DNA of 57,193 bases from positions 1-57,193 of the forward strand of contig URKA01000020.1 of NCBI GenBank assembly GCA_900548345.1, written 5' to 3'. A program made the translations under genes and the position numbers. The DNA is from an uncultured Paraprevotella sp. GTDB lineage: Bacteria > Bacteroidota > Bacteroidia > Bacteroidales > Bacteroidaceae. This document shows, one piece after another, positions 54,101 through 57,193 of this stretch. The notes under the pieces were generated by a model. That model saw only the letters and a list, made by a program, of their open reading frames with translations, made no database searches and had not been told where the DNA came from. Every line of letters starts with the position of its first letter. The first letter of the stretch is position 1.

Positions 54101-54319
54101 ATGGATACTAAGACTCTTGAATTTGTAACATATAGCATTAGTAAACTCGCTCAAGTGCTAAAGATGAGCCAGCGTGAGGTTTACCGACGGCTAAAGCAGT
54201 CGGGTATACTTTATGACTATATTGTACCATCTTATGATGTGTTGCATACTTTCAGTTCCCGCTACCTCATGGAAGACCTCATTGATTATATGAAGGAGAA
54301 AGGAGTGTTGCCGCAATGA
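54101..54319 (+). CDS. DUF3791 protein, likely antitoxin-like partner
   Basis: 72 residues. Matches the DUF3791 pattern: helical start (LEFVTYSISKLAQVLKMSQREVYRRLKQSG) and an end with YDVLHTFSSRYLMEDLIDYM, including the LHT motif of the family. Possibly helix-turn-helix-like. Start at ATG 54101; a TTG at 54095 is also in frame. Its stop overlaps the start of the next gene (ATGA), which indicates coupled translation. Antitoxin role is inference from the setting. Confidence 0.7.
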   Translation: MDTKTLEFVTYSISKLAQVLKMSQREVYRRLKQSGILYDYIVPSYDVLHTFSSRYLMEDLIDYMKEKGVLPQ

Positions 54320-54773
54320 GGCTATATCACTCATCCGATGGCCGGTGATTAAGTCTGATACAATTCATTCGCGTGACTATCTCGATTTCGGTAAAGGTTT
54401 CTATCTGACATCAATCCACGAATATGCGCAACGGTTTCTCCGCCGCCAAAGAGATGCGTGGCTTAATGCTTATGAGTTTGAATTTGATTCATCAGAATGG
54501 AAAATCCTAAAATTCGATAGTTATGACGAAGGATGGCTCAACTTTGTTGCCAATTGCCGAGCTGGTAGGGATAACACGGATTATTACCTTGTAATCGGAG
54601 GCATCGCTAACGATAAAGTGATACAAACCCTTGACCGCTATTTCGATGGGGATTTGTCAGAAAACGAAACTTTAGGGTTACTCAAGTATGAGAAGCCCAA
54701 TATCCAGTATTGCATCCGTTCGCAAAGGATGCTCGACAGATGTTTGAGATATATAGAAAGTAAACAGCTATGA
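54316..54773 (+). pseudogene. DUF3990 ADP-ribosyltransferase-like toxin gene, frameshifted near its start
   Basis: The natural ATG at 54316 overlaps the previous stop and gives MRLYHSSDGR before a TGA at 54346. The rest of the protein (VIKSDTIHSRDYLDFGKGFYLTSIHEYAQRF ... IQYCIRSQRML) continues in another frame from 54345 to 54773. Adding one base near 54343-54345 would restore MRLYHSSDGRVIKSD. DUF3990 belongs, as I recall, to the ADP-ribosyltransferase clan; the YHxS and DFGKGFYLT strands would hold the NAD-binding His and Tyr. A GTG at 54345 could start a truncated 142-residue protein without the His. So either an inactivated toxin, a sequencing error, or recoding. Confidence 0.7.
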
Positions 54774-55021
54774 CAGAAGAAAGCAAAATGGTTTTTCTGG
54801 CCAACAAGAGTGCCAATATCATAAAGAGCTTGTGCGACTTATACGGAACGTCGATTCAAGAAGCTGCTGATATATACTATCAATCAGATACGTCGGAATT
54901 AATAGAAGAAGGTGTCGGCGACCTGCAATGCCGTAGCAACAAATATCTTGCTACTCTCATTTGGGATGAGCATCAGGAGGCTGCGGAAAAGAATGAGGCT
55001 TGTTCTGGGTCTTTGTCGTAA
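54770..55021 (+). CDS. Third small cassette protein (DUF3791-neighbourhood type)
   Basis: 83 residues, helical (VFLANKSANIIKSLCDLYGTSIQEAADIYYQSDTSEL, then NKYLATLIWDEH). Small helical proteins of this kind accompany DUF3990 genes in Bacteroidota; exact Pfam name uncertain. Its ATG overlaps the DUF3990 stop by 4 bases, so all three genes are translationally coupled. Likely part of the toxin-immunity set; role inferred. Confidence 0.65.
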   Translation: MTEESKMVFLANKSANIIKSLCDLYGTSIQEAADIYYQSDTSELIEEGVGDLQCRSNKYLATLIWDEHQEAAEKNEACSGSLS

Positions 55022-55159
55022 AGGAGCGATAAAAATGGGAAAGAGACGTAGGACGAATGGACTGAAAGGCTTGTTCGTAAACAAGAGGTTGAAATCTGCA
55101 TAATCACTTGTTTTTTTGAGTGAAGACGTCAGAAAATGCACACCTTCTTTTTTTTAAGC

Positions 55160-55223
55160 ACAAAGCCCCGACTTTCACAAGCTGGGAGCTTTGTTATTAC
55201 CTAAAGATTTTTGTATCTTTAGG
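55160..55223. terminator. Convergent terminator hairpins
   Basis: Two hairpins: acaaagc/gctttgt with inner CCC/GGG (55160-55194) and cctaaagat/atctttagg (55200-55223). They lie between the plus-strand cassette and the minus-strand sigma operon and could serve both; on the minus strand the first is followed by an A-run, so neither is textbook. Confidence 0.45.
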
Positions 55224-55246
55224 CATAAGATTGAAGAGGGGGAATG

Positions 55247-55966
55247 CTACAATCCCCCGTCTACAATCCATATCTGATGCTTGTTGTCGCGGCGCAGGTT
55301 AATGTGCCTTTTTAGTATTGTCCCGTCGGGTTGTGTCAGTTGGTAGAATACAGTTACGCCTGCATAGTTGCCGCTTGTGTCCGCCACCTTGAATGAAGAT
55401 GTCCGGCATCCTTTTAAATTTTCTTGAAGAGCAGATAGGTCGGATTGGTAGAAATACAACGCTTCGGAGGCTGTTTCCGGATGTTGTGAAATGAGTGCGT
55501 CCAGAACACGTTCGGCGGCATGAAGAGCAGTCTCCTTTTTCAGTTTCCTTGCTTGGCTTTTCTTGATGTCCGGTCCCTGATTGTCCAGCCATTCTGTGTT
55601 TCTTTCCGGTATTCGGATGATATCGGCTTTTTCCAGTCCGGTATTGTACAGGCATTGGGTCGTGTGCAAAACAAGAATCATTTGCCCGTTCCATTCCTTC
55701 CATATCCGGATGGATTTTAACAAGCCGGTTGCATTCCAGAATGTGCTTTCTATCCGTACATGGGAGTTGTTATTGGGAAACGTGTTGAGTATTCCCTCCG
55801 ACGTGACGGTCAGTGTGGAGTCTGTTAGTTCCGTTTTTGTCTGTCTGCCGGAGGCACGTTTTATGAAATTCTCCTGTTGGCGGAGCAGGTTATCGGGGCG
55901 TAACCATTCGTCGATAAATCCGGATTGACTGTCTCCCTGTATCTGTAGCCCATTGCTCAGCCACAT
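55247..55966 (-). CDS. Hypothetical protein of the sigma/anti-sigma operon
   Basis: 239 residues, no recognised domain. No signal peptide or lipobox in the annotated form. Beta-rich (SHVRIESTFWNATGLLKSIRIW, GQMILVLHTTQCLYN) with a helical middle (ARKLKKETALHAAERVLDALI) and a C-terminal strand pair ending HQIWIVDGGL. Located 6 bases after the anti-sigma gene, so it may be a target or modulator of the pair. Not named. Confidence 0.6.
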   Translation of the reverse strand: MWLSNGLQIQGDSQSGFIDEWLRPDNLLRQQENFIKRASGRQTKTELTDSTLTVTSEGILNTFPNNNSHVRIESTFWNATGLLKSIRIWKEWNGQMILVLHTTQCLYNTGLEKADIIRIPERNTEWLDNQGPDIKKSQARKLKKETALHAAERVLDALISQHPETASEALYFYQSDLSALQENLKGCRTSSFKVADTSGNYAGVTVFYQLTQPDGTILKRHINLRRDNKHQIWIVDGGL

Positions 55967-55972
55967 ATATTG

Positions 55973-56491
55973 CTATTGTCCGTTGAATACGGCTGTCCGT
56001 CCGTTTTCTTTTTCCATACGCCAGAACAGGGTGTCGCTGTTGTTTACGGCGGATAGTGTCATCCTGACGAACGGTTCTGTCGGATCAAGGTGCCCGAAAA
56101 TTTCATCGGGAGTACTTCTTACCATGTATTCGATGATGTAATTACCCACGTTGGATAAGTTGAGCACAGAATTGCTGAGTTGTATTTTTAGAGATGTGTC
56201 CGCACTGGCGGAGGTGGAAAATAAATGGCTGAGCCCGGTCATTACACCGCAGAGGAAGATGATGATGGCAACTGCGGCAGACATTAACCGGCGGTGCCAT
56301 GTGTTCGTCTGTCTGTTTTTCTGTGTCGGCAGATGAATCTGCATGCGTGATGCTGTGTCTGTCATCTCTTTTAAATATCGGGCGCATTCGCTACAATGAG
56401 CCATGTGCTCGGCACATTCGGAAGAGAGTGGGTGGTGATGTCCGGTATCGAACAGGTCTATTATCTCGTTTTTAAATTCTTCGCAAGTCAT
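55973..56491 (-). CDS. Zinc-binding anti-sigma factor, membrane protein
   Basis: 172 residues. Cytoplasmic N-terminus with a ZAS-type motif (CAEHMAHCSECARYL, His-x3-Cys-x2-Cys), then one membrane helix (LMSAAVAIIIFLCGVMTGLSHLF) and a periplasmic beta-rich domain. It should hold the ECF sigma factor inactive until a periplasmic signal arrives. Start at ATG 56491 (MTCEEFKNEI); an upstream frame extends 42 codons but lacks similarity. 32 bases after the sigma gene. Confidence 0.8.
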   Translation of the reverse strand: MTCEEFKNEIIDLFDTGHHHPLSSECAEHMAHCSECARYLKEMTDTASRMQIHLPTQKNRQTNTWHRRLMSAAVAIIIFLCGVMTGLSHLFSTSASADTSLKIQLSNSVLNLSNVGNYIIEYMVRSTPDEIFGHLDPTEPFVRMTLSAVNNSDTLFWRMEKENGRTAVFNGQ

Positions 56492-56523
56492 AGTCTGGTA
56501 TTTTAAAGTGTGAATAAATGAAT

Positions 56524-56991
56524 TTAGACGGTGGTTTGTCCGTGCATGCTTTCTTTTAGTTTCTCCAGTCCGTAGCGAAAGCGTGATTTCACCGTAGGAA
56601 GGGGGACGTTGAGCCATGTGCTGATTTCCTGAAAACTTTTATCAGCATAAAAACGAAGTCGGATGACTTCCGCCTGTTCGGCAGGTATTGCAGATAGTAA
56701 GTATTGTATGCATTGCAATGCCTCTTCTTGGTCCGGAGAAGCTTCTTCGTAAATGTTTTCCACTTGTTCCATCGGTAATATCGGACATGGTTTCCGACGC
56801 AAACGGTCGGTACAAAGGTTGTGCAGGCTTCGGAACAGATAATGTTCCGGATTGTGTGGCGCCTCTTCGGGAAGACGTTTACAGAAGTGCAGCAACAGGT
56901 CTTGTACGGCATCTTCCGCATCATCGCGGTTGCCCAACAGGCTACAGGCGTAACGTAACAGATGGGAACGTTTTTCCTCCGTAAATTCCAC
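56524..56991 (-). CDS. ECF RNA polymerase sigma factor
   Basis: 155 residues. Region 2 (HLLRYACSLLGNRDDAEDAVQDLLLHFC ... YLFRSLHNLCTDRLRR) and region 4 (LLSAIPAEQAEVIRLRFYADKSFQEISTWLNVPLPTVKSRFRYGLEKLKE). Starts with GTG at 56991, with few residues before region 2, so the N-terminus may be short because of the IS that begins 38 bases upstream. The IS likely separates the gene from its own promoter. Followed by its anti-sigma gene. Confidence 0.9.
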   Translation of the reverse strand: MEFTEEKRSHLLRYACSLLGNRDDAEDAVQDLLLHFCKRLPEEAPHNPEHYLFRSLHNLCTDRLRRKPCPILPMEQVENIYEEASPDQEEALQCIQYLLSAIPAEQAEVIRLRFYADKSFQEISTWLNVPLPTVKSRFRYGLEKLKESMHGQTTV

Positions 56992-57028
56992 TGCTATCTT
57001 ACTTTGTTTCCTTCTCCATTGTAATTGA

Positions 57029-57193
57029 AATATTACTGTCCGCTAAACTATAAATCAGTGAGTCCAACTTCTTGAAAGGGAGCAGTTGGGCTTACTTTTT
57101 GTTTCGGCCAAGCCCCCTTAGTCAAATTCAGGCTATAGAGGAGGTGATTCAGAAGCCTCGGCAAGCATGATATTCAGATCAGCATCGGGTTGA
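57029..57193. mobile_element. Insertion sequence, left end and part of its transposase
   Basis: Terminal inverted repeat at 57029-57070 (39 of 42 bases match the left-hand copy), followed by the 3' end of an ORF on the minus strand. The element continues beyond the window. Family not named. Confidence 0.75.
57133..57193 (-). CDS. C-terminal end of the IS-encoded ORF, probably transposase
   Basis: Twenty codons on the minus strand, reading QPDADLNIMLAEASESPPL then TAG at 57133. Its stop lies 62 bases from the inverted repeat, the usual place for the end of a transposase gene. The rest is outside the window. Confidence 0.55.
   Translation of the reverse strand, partial: QPDADLNIMLAEASESPPL

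Noticed and set aside
1..57193. Prophage or conjugative element
   Set aside because: No integrase, capsid, relaxase, tra or rep genes; only IS ends at the edges.

Overview
The window reads as chromosomal DNA of a Bacteroidales bacterium, probably Bacteroides or Phocaeicola. The evidence is a set of Bacteroides-type promoters (TTTG, about 20 bases, TAnnTTTG), mostly weak ribosome binding sites, C-terminal sorting-domain-like tails on secreted proteins, a SusR-like membrane regulator, and gene neighbourhoods typical of the order. Genus level is inference. Both edges end in a 42-base terminal inverted repeat of one insertion sequence type (3 mismatches). The stretch is therefore bracketed by two IS copies, or was cut there during assembly.

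Layout. 1-680: IS end and the 3' half of a surface-protein gene broken by it. 766-6036: SusR-like sensor/regulator divergent from a secreted alginate-lyase-fold protein. 6438-12699: methionine and sulfur block (trans-sulfuration enzyme, PatB-type C-S lyase, DMP19-like protein, SmpB, cobalamin-dependent MetH). 12700-17797: three secreted carbohydrate-active genes (DUF1593, SGNH+GH43-like fusion, GH35). 17946-20713: RibH and a TPR membrane protein, divergent from RecF and a DciA-like protein. 20979-30868: eleven minus-strand genes with short gaps (DUF4199, GT2, two envelope proteins, MntP, ApbE, Crp/Fnr, M3 peptidase, dCMP deaminase, CtpA protease, 5-formyl-THF cyclo-ligase), with a good promoter at 30925-30894 and a strong terminator at 20912-20961. 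31097-31357: one promoter driving SRP RNA directly joined to tRNA-Thr, then a terminator. 32245-52397: mainly housekeeping genes on the minus strand (GH27 alpha-galactosidase, M16 peptidase, acyl-CoA synthetase, MutS2, myo-inositol-phosphate synthase, ZIP transporter, RecQ, RecJ, C1 peptidase, M24 aminopeptidase). 52502-53646: patatin-like protein and a small partner. 54101-55021: a three-gene DUF3791/DUF3990 cassette, probably toxin-antitoxin-like, whose middle ADP-ribosyltransferase-like gene carries an N-terminal frameshift. 55247-56991: ECF sigma factor, zinc-binding anti-sigma and an unknown third gene, with the right-hand IS only 38 bases upstream of the sigma start.

The most unusual non-gene signals are intergenic arrays of 21-22-base tandem repeats at three loci (20763, 45744, 53699), an 18-base perfect foldback inside the start of the DUF1593 gene, a long inverted repeat inside the eleven-gene operon (21538-21635), and an SRP RNA apical loop that does not read GGAA. 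I see no CRISPR, prophage, conjugative element or SusC/SusD pair.
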